DNA of 64,000 bases. Source: Polyporus tsugae (lineage: Eukaryota; Basidiomycota; Agaricomycetes; Polyporales; Polyporaceae). The stretch is taken from contig JAHRBS010000014.1 of the NCBI GenBank assembly GCA_024305745.1, positions 1,371,501 through 1,435,500 on the forward strand. Reading direction: 5' to 3'. Below the pieces are notes generated by a model that saw only the letters and a program-made list of their open reading frames with translations, was not told the origin of the DNA and did no database searches. Numbering within the stretch: position 1 is the first letter of the stretch; each line of letters begins with the position of its first letter. A program made the translations under genes and the position numbers. Positions 23,020 through 34,091 of the stretch are shown here, piece by piece.

Positions 23020-23027
23020 TATATATG
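23019..23027 (+). promoter_or_regulatory. TATA box of the second F-box gene
   Basis: GTATATATGC lies about 50 nt upstream of the ATG at 23075. Confidence 0.5.
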
Positions 23028-23074
23028 CATTGCTACACCGTCCAGCGTTGACTTCACGCCTGCCCGTCACAGCT

Positions 23075-24969
23075 ATGTGCACAACAGCTTCTAACGTTCA
23101 CTGCTCTAACACAGTAGCCAAATTCTATTCCTTTCCAGACGACGTCGTGCTTCGCATTCTGCTTTTCTGTGATATTGATGCCCTCTTTACCTGCAAGCGG
23201 GTAAGCACATCTTTATCATCGCCGGTATCGCCTCGCTCACACACCAGGGGTGCTCTCCCAGGTTTGCCGTCATCTCCAGCATTTTATCGATACTGACATC
23301 TACCTGCAATACAAGATAGAACTCGTGCTCAACGGCATGGTAGACGGCCCGTCAAGCTGCGACATGCGCATCGTCGAGAAATTGGAGCTCCTCCGAGACT
23401 ATGGTGCTCGCTACCACGGCACCGAGTTCGCCAACTCTGAGTTCAAGTACTCGTGGCAGAGGTGGCCGCAGGTCGAGACGATGCCCACAGCCGGCTGGGA
23501 AGGACATCTGGGCTTCGGAGGATCCATTTCGTATATCGTCGTCAAACCGCCACAAAGGCAGATCAGTATCTGTGCCCCGCCACCTGTTGCAGGGCCACGT
23601 GAGATGCGGGACTGGCTAGTTCCCTACGAAGCCCTTTCGACACGTTCTGACCTAGTCGTGATGTCTGTTTCCGTCGACCTGTCACAAAACCTTCTGCTTG
23701 TAGCCGTCCAAGGCGAGGATCGTCGGTGGGTTTCGATTGACTAGATGTTTGCTTTCGTTAGACAGGATGTTGAACATCGCTTTGCAGGCATCTTTCCATC
23801 CTTCTTCATTCGTTGGACAACCCGAAGGAAGCGCATCCCCGCTCGTTACAGCCTACCCTGGCTATCACTATGTCAGACGAACTGGGATCCGCAGGAGACA
23901 ATACTCCCAACCCGTCCATCCTCGGTGCGGAGAGCATCCAGATCCACGAGAACATTGTCGCGTGGAAGTTGCTCGTCAGATCTGGTCCTTCTGGCCCTTG
24001 CGACGTCGAAGTATGGGACTGGACGATTGGTCAGCGACTCTGGGTCAGTTACCGTAACAATCTGATTGGCACGTTGAAGTGTTAACGATGACTTTACCCA
24101 GTGTTCGCATTATGCCTTCGACGTCTCGTTTACTCTACTTGACGACGCACATATCGTCACCACGGGCACAACGTCTGAAGAACTCGTCGTTGAAGGCTTC
24201 GCTCAGAGAGCCCAACGGGAAGAGACCGGGCCGGTGCTCGCCTTCGGGCTCCCACCTCAGCGTGGGTCAGTACGGATCCAAGAGTCCTGCATCCCCTCTC
24301 CGCCCTCTCCCGCCGAACCGTTCTGGACGGACCCTGCTCTCCGGATCGTCGTCGTCAAGCTCGCCGACGAATCCGCGCTGCTCATCCCCTACAAGACTTT
24401 CCTCGAAGCGCTCTCCACCGTTGCCCCTGACACGGAGCAATCCTCTCGGCGCAAGGAGATCACGCGGATTGTGTGGGAGGACTGGAGATCTCAAGCGATT
24501 CTCCTCGTCTCCACGGCGAAGGGACGGTCACCCATGGACCAGTGGAGCTTCAAGCACTGCCATTCGTACGGCCCTCGCGTCGTCGTCCACGCAGACGGGG
24601 AGCCCGCTATCACATTCGATCTGAATCCCTGGGCGGCACGCCATGCACGACGGTTCCCCAGGGCCGTCGTGAGCGGCACCGGCAAGGATTCGCAGGATAT
24701 CTTTGGTACCAAGGACGCCACGCTCCGGCACGCGATGTTGAGCAGGTGGTATGTCGGTTCCGGGTTTGCACAGTCTCAGTCTGGGCTCGCGACCGACCCT
24801 ATGGGGTTCACAGAGGTGGTGAGTGCAGGATCAGGTGGCTCGCAATAAGCCGACAAGCTGATTTCAGGTCCCGTCAGTACTCGGGGAGGTTGCAGCTAGC
24901 TCGGTTTCTGGGGTCCATCTCTCATTACATTTGATCGTGGTTGGTTGTAAGCACATGATCCGAGCATAG
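23075..24969 (+). CDS. F-box protein (basidiomycete WD-like F-box family)
   Basis: Probable SCF adaptor. ATG 23075; the N-terminal F-box (FYSFPDDVVLRILLFCDIDA) is split by an intron after TCKR, followed by VCRHLQHFIDTDIYLQYKIE, the usual second half. The rest resembles the large basidiomycete family that carries beta-propeller-like strands (DLSQNLLLVAVQGEDRR, ENIVAWKLLV, DVEVWDWTIGQRLW, FDVSFTLLDDAHIVT). A 62-nt intron (about 23726-23787) removes the in-frame stop after VSID and joins EDRR to HLSILLHSLDNPKEAHPRSL. A further intron lies at about 24048-24101. The last intron starts GTGAGTGCAGG after FTEV, and the final exon ends CKHMIRA then TAG at 24967. About 550 aa. No disabling change seen. 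Confidence 0.75.
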
Positions 24970-25573
24970 GTTTTCAAGCAATGGACCCCTCGATTCCATT
25001 CTATGATACTGGTGGCGCATCGGCGATGGTATTTGAGGGACGCAGGCCTACGTCGCTCAGCGTTGCTCGGCTCGGTACCTCCCGTGCCAAAGGTGTCCCA
25101 CGACCACGCCGCTTCACACCAACTCAATCCGTCAGCTGGTACTGACTCGCAAGGTATGGAAGGTTTCTAGGGGCGCGATGCGTGGAAGTCTAACGTGACA
25201 TTTGGGAACACATCGACTGGAGTCGGTATTCGGCGCTCCACCGATGAGCAATATATCATCCGCGTACGGCGTGACCAGACGTATGGCAGCACTCAACCCA
25301 ACTCACAGCTGAGCGCGAGCAGTCGTCCGGTCGGCCATGTTGTTATCGCAGCTTCCCGCAACCCTCTCTACGGATCTTCAACCGGTCCTTGCTTCAGTCT
25401 TGTTTGCATTGGTACGCCCTTGGGTTAATTTGCGTTTTAGCTGCGTCTCAAACTAGTCACTACCCTTCACCTAGGTCGCGCATCAGATATTCCGCACCCA
25501 CGAGTCGTACTCCACAATTGCCCACTTCCTTCTGCTTTCTCTTCCGCCTGGTCTCGCCTTCAGCCCCACTGTC
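24970..25573. other. Intergenic between the F-box and P450 genes
   Basis: No gene recognised. The in-frame stop nearest the P450 N-terminus is at 25472, and no in-frame ATG occurs between it and the first recognisable P450 residues; an upstream first exon might lie here. Confidence 0.4.
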
Positions 25574-27608
25574 TTGTCGTCGGACAACCCTCCTTCTGTA
25601 TCTTGGACTCTTTTCCTGTGCTACGGAACTTATCTTTCGACCCTAGTCACATCTGTCGTCCTCTATCGTCTTTCTCCGGTCCACCCGCTCGCGTCCTATC
25701 CTGGACCGTTCTGGTGCCGCATCTCCAAACTCTGGCTGGCGACCATTGCGAGCACTGGGAAACAGAGCCGATGGTTTGCGAGCCTGCACGATAAATATGG
25801 GGACATCGTTCGAGTAGGTGAGTGCATACACTCCATCTTCAGCCAAGACCGTGTTCAGGCAACACCATCCACGAGGCCCAAACGAACTGTCCGTTCGGGA
25901 CGCATCACTCATAGCTCCTTGCATGGGGCCATCTGGCATTCCGAAAGGTCCGAGTATGTACATTCCCCATGTTTACCCATTGCCTCCGCTCACAACAGTG
26001 ATCCCCTTTCAAGACTACATCGGATCGTTATTATCAGCCAAAAACGTCCCTCTCGTTGGTATCCAGGACGTCGATGAGCACATGGAACGCCGCCGTCCAT
26101 GGGCACGCGGTCTCAGTACATCCGCATCGAAGTCATACCAGCCACTGCTCGTCAAGAGAACGCAGCAGCTCGTGAACAGACTGGAGGAGCAGTCAGAAGA
26201 ACTTCGTCTTGAACAATGGTTTGATTGGTTTTCGTCAGTATTCCTCCACGACGTCGTCATCACACCTCTAATGTCTAAACTTTCACTGCAGTTATGACCT
26301 CATGAGTGATATGGCGTGCGGAACCCATTCCCTCATCGTCCCAAAGACCCTGCCTGATGTCATACCATAGATTCGGAGGCGGTTCAGATCAATTGCAGGA
26401 CGGGGACACGGATAGTTTCAGAAAGACCTTGGAAATTGGCCTAATGTGAGCTACGGTCCAGGGAAACAATCGTCAACTTGCCACTTTACTAATTCATACT
26501 ACACTTCACTCCTGCGCAGACCTGGAACATTCCTCGGCCACGTTCCCTACCTCGGGGTATGGATGGGGCTTATACCCGCCGCCGTTGCACCCCTCAACGC
26601 ACTGATCAAATACGGAGAAATCTGCGCAACACGCCGTTTGTCCCAAGGCTCAAAGACGCACGACCTCTTTCACTTCCTGGTATGCCAATCCCTCCTCCGT
26701 TTGAGATACCTCTTGCTTAGTACATCGCGCAATCAGAACAACGAGGACCAACCTACCAAACCTCCTCCGCCTGTGCGCGACCTCGTTAACGACGGCATAC
26801 TTGCCATCATCGCCGGTTCTGACACAGTCGCGAGCACTCTTACGAGCCTCTTTTTCTGTCTCCTTACCAATCCCAGAACGTACGACGCACTTCAGAAGGA
26901 AGTAGACCAGTATTATCCACGAAGAGAAGACGCATTTACCTCCAAGTCCCATCGGGATATGCCTTATCTACACGCAGTGGTGTAAGTATCCTATGTCCGA
27001 GACCTGCAGACGTCTGGTACTCAGATCGCATCCTCATGAAGTCAGGAAGCACTCCGACTCTTCCCGCCCGTCCCGACGGGAAGCGGCCGTCAAGTGCCAA
27101 ACAACAGCAACGGTTTCAATGCAGGATCCATGTAAGTGACGCCTCGCTCCTCCGAACACTGGCAAGAAGCCTGAATGCGGCCTCTCGTAGAGTACTCCCT
27201 CCAGGTTCCCTGGTCTACTTCTCTCCGTGGGTCATCCACCGCGACCCTCGGAACTTCTCCTTCCCTGCCGAGTTCTGGCCCGAGCGCTGGCTCGTCGCTT
27301 CGGGACACCTTTCCCTCAGGGACGTCAGCAAGACCCCTCTGCCAACCCCGCCGAGCGGCCGCGACCGCGACTTCAAGTTCACGCACAACGAAGCTGCGTT
27401 TCTCAGCTTCTCTTACGGGCCCATGAACTGTGTGGGGAAGGGGTTCGCGATGCAAGAGATGAAGACCGTCGTATGTGCCTTGATGCAGCGCTTTCGGTTC
27501 CAGTTGAAGGAGGGGTGGGATCCGAGGGAGTACGAGGCCGGCTATCTTGAGTACTTCGTCTCGACACGGCCGGTGCTGCCCGTTACTCTGAGTCCCCGGA
27601 GGTGGTGA
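25574..27608 (+). CDS. Cytochrome P450 monooxygenase
   Basis: Microsomal haem monooxygenase. The N-terminal membrane anchor (LFLCYGTYLSTLVTSVVLY) precedes the Pro-rich hinge LSPVHPLASYPGPFW. Then KYGDIVRVG joins PNELSVRDASLI after an intron (25818-25875). Later blocks: MERRRPWARGLSTSA, YDLMSDMAFGGGSDQ, I-helix AGSDTVASTLTSLF, K-helix EALRLFPPVPTGSGRQVP (ExxR), FWPERW, and the haem loop FSYGPMNCVGKGFAMQEMK with the Cys ligand. Stop TGA 27606-27608; about 515 aa after some eight introns. The spot where ATG is expected reads TTG TCG TCG GAC (25574), with no in-frame ATG back to the stop at 25472, so either a first exon lies upstream or the start codon has been lost. Everything else looks intact. 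Its substrate is unknown. Confidence 0.8.
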
Positions 27609-28396
27609 GGTTGCGCGTGCCGTCGCTTGCTCGGAGACGTAGAGTGTGCTACCCGTCATGCATTGCTGTAACTATCCAAACCTGAACATCTTATTGGCAA
27701 GGAGAAAGCTCCGCGGGATATGTACATACTCCAACGTTTTCAAAAGAGCAGGACACTACCATCCGGCAAAAGGTACTGGGGGCGTTCTCCCCGGGCGGCT
27801 TCTTCAGCTACATACATACTGGCTATCCACCTGACGCTTGGACAATCTTGGTACGAAACTACACATGAAGTTCTCATGATCATGTCCAGACATTCTCCGT
27901 ATATATGTAACTTAAGTGGCGTATGATCTTCAGTCCCATCTACCTCCATCTACCATGGAGAAGGCAACCATACTGTATGCGCTCTACAACATCTTCTCTG
28001 CCTCTGTTTAGTATGCTCCGGGAGCCTCATTCCAACTTTGTGCTCTAAGTGTTCATGCTGATGCCCAGGCTCCACGCTATGTTTGCGATGATTGGGTGCA
28101 ATGTACGAATACGAAACGTGGTTGATGGTGGTGCTACGGTATACAGATTACCCTATCCTACATGTACAGAATCCAGATCTACAGTAGGGGCGTCCTTGGA
28201 GGCAAGACATGTCCGACTCGTTACTGGTTCAATTCCAGCTAGGCTAGGCTGCTCATGCAGCCTCCTCGCGAGGTGCGTCCGTGGCCGGGCCGGGCACCTA
28301 CTCCTTCTGCTCCAAGCGCAAAGACTCGGTCAGCGGCTCTGCATCCACAGCGACGACTGGCGCATGGCTGCCGAGCGGAGGCGTATGGACCTCCCG
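27609..28396. other. Intergenic, nothing recognised
   Basis: Convergent 3' regions of the P450 and BAG genes. Only short frames without motif support. Confidence 0.5.
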
Positions 28397-30250
28397 CTAC
28401 TCGACCTCGATCTCCTCCGGTTCGCTCGGGCCTTCGCTAAGTGCGGGCGTTGCAGGCCGAGCGAATTCATCCGACGCAACGTCGGGTGTTGACCCCGAGG
28501 AGAGTGTGTCGACCGATAGGGCATCAGGTTGCGGGGGAGCGTCCGACTCGTGCGCGCTTTCGGTGCTGACTTGAGTTGCAGGCGTAGGATCAACGACTTC
28601 GATCGACTCTGGGGGTGTCGGACTGGCGATGGAGATCGTGACGGGTGGTGCGGTTGCGTCGTCCGAGTTCGTACTCGACGCTGACGAGTCGGATGCTGGA
28701 GCTGGCTCAACCTTCATCGGAGCCTCTATGGGCATGGTGCCTTCCTGCGGTATGTCGGCCCGCATGCACGTCTCGCCAGTCTCCAAGGGAGAGACAACAG
28801 GAGTATCCTCAGTCTCTGATGTGGGTGCAGCCGCGGGGTTCTCCGTCGGCTCGGGGGCCGTTGCAGAGGCAGCCTTCTGGTTCTCCACCCACCACCTCCA
28901 CACGACGCCCCTCCACCGCTCGACCTTTTCGGCCTCCCTCTCCACCACTCGCGCCAGCTCCCTCCTTGCCGCCCGCACCCCCAGATCGCCGTTACTCTCC
29001 ACCGCGTCGAGCGCACCGAGGATCCGGTTCAGCTCCTCCTCGTACGCATGCAGCGGCGCGTTCGTCGCCGAGTATGCCAGCCTTGGCGTGCGCTCGAGCA
29101 CATCGTCCTGCGTGAGATCTGCAACGTCCACGCCCGAGCCGAGTACGACCGTCGTAGGTGGTGCGCGGCCGTTCGAAGCAACGTCGTAGTCGAGCGTGGT
29201 AGGGAGCGTGAAGCCCGACCGGGCGGCGAGGAAGCGCTTGCGGATAGAGGAGATGGACGCGAGCGCGGCTTTGCGCGAGGCGTGTGCTCGATATGCCGTG
29301 AGGATCTGCTCGGCCGCTGCGAGCTGTTCAGGTGTAGGGGGAGTTGGCGTGGACTTGGGCGAAGAAATGGGGATGGCGGTGTGCGTGGTGGGTTGGGGAG
29401 AGGGCGTCTTCGTCACTGGAGACGGGGTGCGGGGGTGCTGACCGGTGGAAGTCCGTCCGAACGGGAAGGGTCGAATGGGGCTGGGCGTGGTGCGATGGAT
29501 GCCGGAGGGTGAGGTACGTGTGCCGGTTGGGCGACCAAATCTCTCCTGAACAAAAGTTAGCTCAGGGTTCGTGGCCGGGAAAAGACGGGGATGACGCACC
29601 TGCTCATAAACCGAAGGCGGGGGTGCAAGTCCGAGGGCGCGAAGGATGTCGATGGGATCAACCGACGTCTGCTGTGCGCGCTCGCGTTCCCTCACCTCCT
29701 CCTCCTCACGCAGAGTCTGTCTCAACCGCTCCTCCTCCGCCATACGCATCCTTTCCTCCTCTAATAGCTTCTGCCGAGCGGCCTCTTCCCTCTCTCTCTC
29801 CTCGCGCAGGAACTTGCGAATGCGCTCCTCTTCGAGGCGCCTTCGTTCCTTCTCCCTCTCTAACTCCAATAGCTCCCTCCGCCTCCGCTCCTCCATCAAG
29901 GCTCGTTGCGCATATGGGTTGGCTCCGTATCCGACAGGGCGCGGATCCTCGTAGGCCATTGAACCCGCCCTGGAGCTGGGACCGAGGCCATACGCCCCGA
30001 GCCGGTCGTCGAGTGGGTCGACCTCCGTGCCCAGGTCGCCGTACGGGGAAGCGAGGTAGTCGCCATCGAGGAACGAGCTGTATGGCGAGGCGTAAGCACG
30101 GCGGGCAGCCTGAGCCCGAGCGGCGCGTGCCCGTGCTTCCTCCTGCGCACGGCGAGCTGCGGCGTACTGCTCACGAGCAGCACGTTCTTCTGCGAGAGCG
30201 CGGAGATAGTCGGAGTCTGAGGGGGTGGGGTAGGTGTAGTATGGGAACAT
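28397..30250 (-). CDS. BAG-domain protein (Hsp70 co-chaperone type)
   Basis: BAG domains bind the Hsp70 ATPase domain and promote nucleotide exchange. ATG 30250 gives MFPYYTYPTPSDSDYLRALA. Residues about 20-270 are charged and strongly coiled-coil (repeated EEERxR blocks such as RRRELLELEREKERRRLEEE). An IQ-like segment follows (ILTAYRAHASRKAALASISS). The BAG helices come next (about LAYSATNAPLHAYEEELNRI to EREAEKVERWRG). The C-terminal 200 residues are acidic, Pro/Ser/Thr-rich and disordered. A 54-nt intron (29546-29599) with a GCTAAC branch site is a multiple of three without stops, so retention would add 18 aa. About 599 aa spliced. Confidence 0.8.
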   Translation of the reverse strand: MFPYYTYPTPSDSDYLRALAEERAAREQYAAARRAQEEARARAARAQAARRAYASPYSSFLDGDYLASPYGDLGTEVDPLDDRLGAYGLGPSSRAGSMAYEDPRPVGYGANPYAQRALMEERRRRELLELEREKERRRLEEERIRKFLREEREREEAARQKLLEEERMRMAEEERLRQTLREEEEVRERERAQQTSVDPIDILRALGLAPPPSVYEQVRHPRLFPATNPELTFVQERFGRPTGTRTSPSGIHRTTPSPIRPFPFGRTSTGQHPRTPSPVTKTPSPQPTTHTAIPISSPKSTPTPPTPEQLAAAEQILTAYRAHASRKAALASISSIRKRFLAARSGFTLPTTLDYDVASNGRAPPTTVVLGSGVDVADLTQDDVLERTPRLAYSATNAPLHAYEEELNRILGALDAVESNGDLGVRAARRELARVVEREAEKVERWRGVVWRWWVENQKAASATAPEPTENPAAAPTSETEDTPVVSPLETGETCMRADIPQEGTMPIEAPMKVEPAPASDSSASSTNSDDATAPPVTISIASPTPPESIEVVDPTPATQVSTESAHESDAPPQPDALSVDTLSSGSTPDVASDEFARPATPALSEGPSEPEEIEVE

Positions 30251-30318
30251 GGTGATAGCGTGTAGATGCGATTCGGAATGTGTGATTGTGAGTGGCGAAT
30301 GGGAGATGCGATGTGGAG

Positions 30319-30327
30319 GTTTATAAC
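30319..30327 (-). promoter_or_regulatory. TATA box of the BAG gene
   Basis: The minus strand reads GTTATAAAC about 70 nt upstream of the ATG at 30250. Confidence 0.55.
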
Positions 30328-31029
30328 TGACCTGACCGTCATCTTCGAGTCCCTTCGGGCGTGTGTGGCTTGTTCGAGAACAACGCGGATCCAAGGATGA
30401 GAACGGACGAGCAACGGCCGAGGACGATCCCGACCACGCGAGAACCTTCCATCCTCTTTGGGGTCCTCCCTCACCCGATAAGGAATCCCTAGCGCCGGCT
30501 TCCACATTGCTCGGCCACCTCCGAGGCCCTGGCATGCGCAGGAAGGCGAGTCGAGTCAGTCTATACGCTTGATGTTCTGTTCAATCTCCAGGTATCGTCC
30601 ATCCATTGATGCCACTTTCCGCCAATCAGCATCTCAACAAAGGGACAGTACTAGCAGGAAATTTCAACCGATACATAATCTAGCGGCAGCGATAGATACA
30701 TTGTACTCCGAGGACGACTGAGTAGGATAGCTCGGATGGTTCGGACGGATTCTAGTAGAAGGTGAGGAGTATTCGATGTCGCAACCGGCCGCATGGAAAT
30801 CGTTAGCCAGCACGATGGACCCCTGTTCGTCCCCCGCTCGAGTTCACTCCTGACTACATTCTGAGACAGCTTGGAATCAACTGTTGTCGCTGACGAGTCC
30901 AGTTCCCACCCACCGACCCCGCTGAGTAAGGCGAACCACCTTCTCACGGTACGCTCTAGCAGACGGACCGTCGGATCCAATACTCCCATCGGGGCCTACA
31001 AACAGCCGAGATCATGAAGGGGCGCGTGA
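30328..31029. other. Divergent promoter region
   Basis: About 0.7 kb shared by the BAG gene (minus) and the reductase gene (plus). A 112-codon minus frame (30651-30989) has no family support and is left out. Confidence 0.5.
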
Positions 31030-31036
31030 ATAAAAG
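31030..31036 (+). promoter_or_regulatory. TATA-like box of the reductase gene
   Basis: ATAAAAG lies about 75 nt upstream of ATG 31106. Confidence 0.5.
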
Positions 31037-31105
31037 GCTCAGCCGGGGTTCAAATGCTCTTTCCGCACTTCCAGTCTTCCCCCCACGCACATCCTACACG
31101 TCGCT

Positions 31106-32692
31106 ATGGCCCCTGTCAAGAACGGACGCGTCATCTTCAAGGAAATCCCGATAGGCGCGTACCATGTCGCCATGGCCACGTCCTTACATGCGTTTGACAT
31201 GACGTCACCGCACTGTGCCTGCAGACTATCCAATTCCCGGTCGGACAACCGTCTACGACGAGTCCGAGACCATCGACTTACAGAACGTACCTCTCGATGG
31301 GGGTATCTTGATCAAGACCTTGGTCGTTTCGATCGATCCGTACTTGCGGCGGATGATGATGGATCCCAACATCCCCAGCAGCTTCGTAAGTGTCACTCCC
31401 GCGAACTGCGGCCCATAGACGGACGCTTAGTACTTGCTTATACGTCGTGTGTTTTAGCCACTTTTCCGCATTGGCCAAACGTGAGTCTGCGGCGTGAAAG
31501 TGTGCAAAATAGAATCGAACTCTGACGCTCTGTTGGCTGCACTAGGCTTGTAAACCATGCAGTCGGTGTGGTCCTTCGGTCAGAGAATCCCTCTATCCCG
31601 AAGGGCTCTCATGTTGCTGGGCTCTTCCGTAAGTGCAGAACTGCACTGAACCCGCAACAACGTCGCTGACGCTCCGTTCACAGCATTCCAGGAGTACACA
31701 GTGCTTTCCGGGCCATCCGCCCCTCGGACTCGGTTGATTGAGAACAAGGACAACCTTCCTTGGTCAGTCTACGTTGGTGTTTGTGGCATGCCAGGTACAT
31801 AGTATTATTGCACTCCGTGCCTGGCCTGGATTGCGCTCATCTTCATGCAGGTCAAACCGCACACCATGGTTGGCATGAGTACTCTCATTCCAAAAAGGGT
31901 GACCTCGTTTTCGTTACTGCGGCGTCTGGTATGAGAATTCAGATGATTTTGCATAAGTTGATTGCTAACTTCGTTCTCAAGGTCCTGTTGGGGCGTGAGT
32001 GACGGACGAGTAACTCCCTTGTGTAGTCTACCAACTCATCATTTGATAGCACCGTGGTACAAATCGCAAAGGCCGAAGGCCTCAAAGTCATCGCATCCGC
32101 CGGGTCGGACGAGAAGGTCGAGTTCGTCAAGTCCCTCGGGGCCGACGTCGTGTTCAACTACAAGACCACGAAGACTCGCGACGTGCTTGAGAGGGAGGGT
32201 CTCGTAAACATGTGAGCACTCACTCCGATCCCTCCAAGCGCGACCACCGGTGTCTGACCCCCCGCCACAGCTACTGGGACAATGTCGGCGGCGAGTCGCT
32301 CGAGGCAGCTCTCGAATTCGCCGCTCCAAAAGCGCACTTCATAGTCCGTGCTGCCCCTCCCATCGCGCGCGCCCTCTTCCGTTTCTCATGAACGACCTTT
32401 GTACTAGATCTGCGGCAACATCTCCGGATACAATACAGAAGCGCCGTATAACGTCAAGAACCTCCAGCAGCTCGTGTGGCGCGAGATCACGTTCCACGGC
32501 TTCCTCGTCGCCTCGCTCATGCCCAAGTACCAGGACGACTTCCACCGGGCGTTCCCGGCGCGCGTCGCCAGCGGCGAGATCAAGTACAAAGAGCACGTCG
32601 TCCGCGGGCTCGAGAACGCCGGGGAGGCGCTCCTGGACGTCTTGAAGGGCGGAAACTTTGGGAAGAGCGTGGTTACTGTGGCTGACGAATAA
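31106..32692 (+). CDS. NADP-dependent medium-chain reductase (leukotriene B4 dehydrogenase/PTGR-like)
   Basis: Zinc-free medium-chain dehydrogenase/reductase that reduces alkenals or enones with NADPH in the cytosol. ATG 31106 gives MAPVKNGRVIFKEIPI, then DYPIPGRTTVYDESETIDL, SIDPYLRRMMMDPN, VGVVLRSENPSIPKGSHVAG, GQTAHHGWHEYSHSKKGDLV, the NADP-binding fold AASG then PVG then STVVQIAKAEGLKVIASAGS, FVKSLGADVVFNYKTT, YWDNVGGESLEAALEF, and the C-terminal ITFHGFLVASLMPKYQDDFH, ending VVTVADE and TAA. There are eight or so short introns. The first intron (31155-31224) must start with GC rather than GT to keep the frame (GATAG then GCGCGT). All catalytic-fold blocks are present, so it is probably functional. 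Confidence 0.82.
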
Positions 32693-33414
32693 CTTACATG
32701 TATTGGTTGTCATTGGTGGAAGACGTGGACGCTATTGCCCAGAATGAACGATCGTATTGTATCCAGGGCGGTGCGTAAGAAACTGTGTATATGTACAGGA
32801 ACGGGCACGAAGCTACCGTTGGGGATGACAGGTGCAGAAGAAGGTGGTAAGATGGCTCTCGAGGCATGTACTGCGATGCTGAACCTATTGTTCTCAATAG
32901 GACAGTGGGAACGTGCGCCACGTTGGTGTATATCATACACACAGGAGGAGTCATGTACAAAGTCCGTCGTCACCGAGCTTTGTGAAACCGACAGGGACGA
33001 GCCTGGGCGAGTGAGGTAGGGCCGTAGAAGATTGCGTCTGTGACTGCGACGCCCCATAATCTGGGTTCTAGCCAACGGGTGCGGGGGCTCTCCCAACAAC
33101 TAGGTCGCGTAGAGACGATGCCTAGTTCCGGCTGCAAGCTCCCTTGGCAGACTTGCTGGACGCCTAGCAATACGACGTTGCTCGGTGTCAGCTCGCGGCC
33201 ATTGTAGCGCACCGGGTTGCCCGCCTGTCTCTCCTTCTCCTGCGTCGGCCATGAGCGCCTTCCTGAGGGAGAAACAATAACGCGAGAACGCATCAAGAAG
33301 CGGTTGACTTCCCGAGCTACGCTTGCGGCGAGCTCACCCCGTGTCGGCAGTCCTGCTTTCGCTCGGAGCACGTTCACCTGACGGGGAAAGGCCGCATGGC
33401 CGGCCATATACATA
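32693..33414. other. Intergenic left of the MITE
   Basis: No gene recognised. Overlapping frames on both strands (32970-33494 minus is the longest) show no motif. Confidence 0.45.
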
Positions 33415-34091
33415 CAGTAATAAACCGGTCCTTCGGCCACCATGGGTCCTTCGGCCAGTGTGCAGTTTCCCATTCTCCCGCTACTCCCTTGCATTAAAGT
33501 TGGTTATAGATATATTACAATGTATCATCTGTTCTCGAACCTTGAGTTTTGGCCCATAGTGCGTCCCCGTTATTCTTCGATGCCCGAATTATGGTGGTTT
33601 TGAGGGCAAAATTAGTTCCACGGGGGCATTGCTCAAGATCCCCGACAGTTCCACCACTAAAATTTCACTCGGGACTTACATATGCATGTATGGTTCTTTT
33701 TATGTGCATTTGACGGCTGCCCTGTCCCTGCACATGCAAACAGTGTATGTTTTGCCTTAAAACCTGCGTCCGCTGCTCCTTCGGACGAGCGCTAAGTGGC
33801 TGATTTGCCATATCCGTGTCTCGGCTCTCGTCGGCTACTGTCGCTTAGATGAAACTGTCGCTGCATTAGGCAAAATCAAGGTGGCCGAAGGAGTGAGGCG
33901 GGCATGATAACGGTGTGGACACAGATGAGGCTCGATCTGCTCGGAATCCCCCTTGTATGTCACGGAATTTTGGTATATGGTAGCCATCAAAGCCCTCATG
34001 AATATTGTCAAGTCCGATTTGGAGAAAATAAGCACCGGACGGCTCAGGAGGGCAAAGTGGATTCACTGGCCGAAGGACCGGTTTATTACTG
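33415..34091. mobile_element. Tc1/mariner-like MITE, 677 bp
   Basis: Near-perfect terminal inverted repeats of about 26 bp begin CAGTAATAAACC and continue with GGTCCTTCGGCCA at 33415-33439; the reverse complement is at 34067-34091. Both ends are flanked by TA (33413-33414 and 34092-34093), the target duplication of the Tc1/mariner/pogo group. A second copy of TCCTTCGGCCA lies inside the left end. No transposase frame is present, so the element is non-autonomous. Confidence 0.7.

Noticed and set aside
28229..28250. GGTTCAATTCC, resembling a tRNA B box
   Set aside because: No matching acceptor stem or A box lies at the right distance upstream.
29344..30255. 303-codon open frame on the plus strand
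   Set aside because: It lies antisense to the BAG gene coiled-coil region, where low-complexity codons leave the opposite strand open; it has no family motif.
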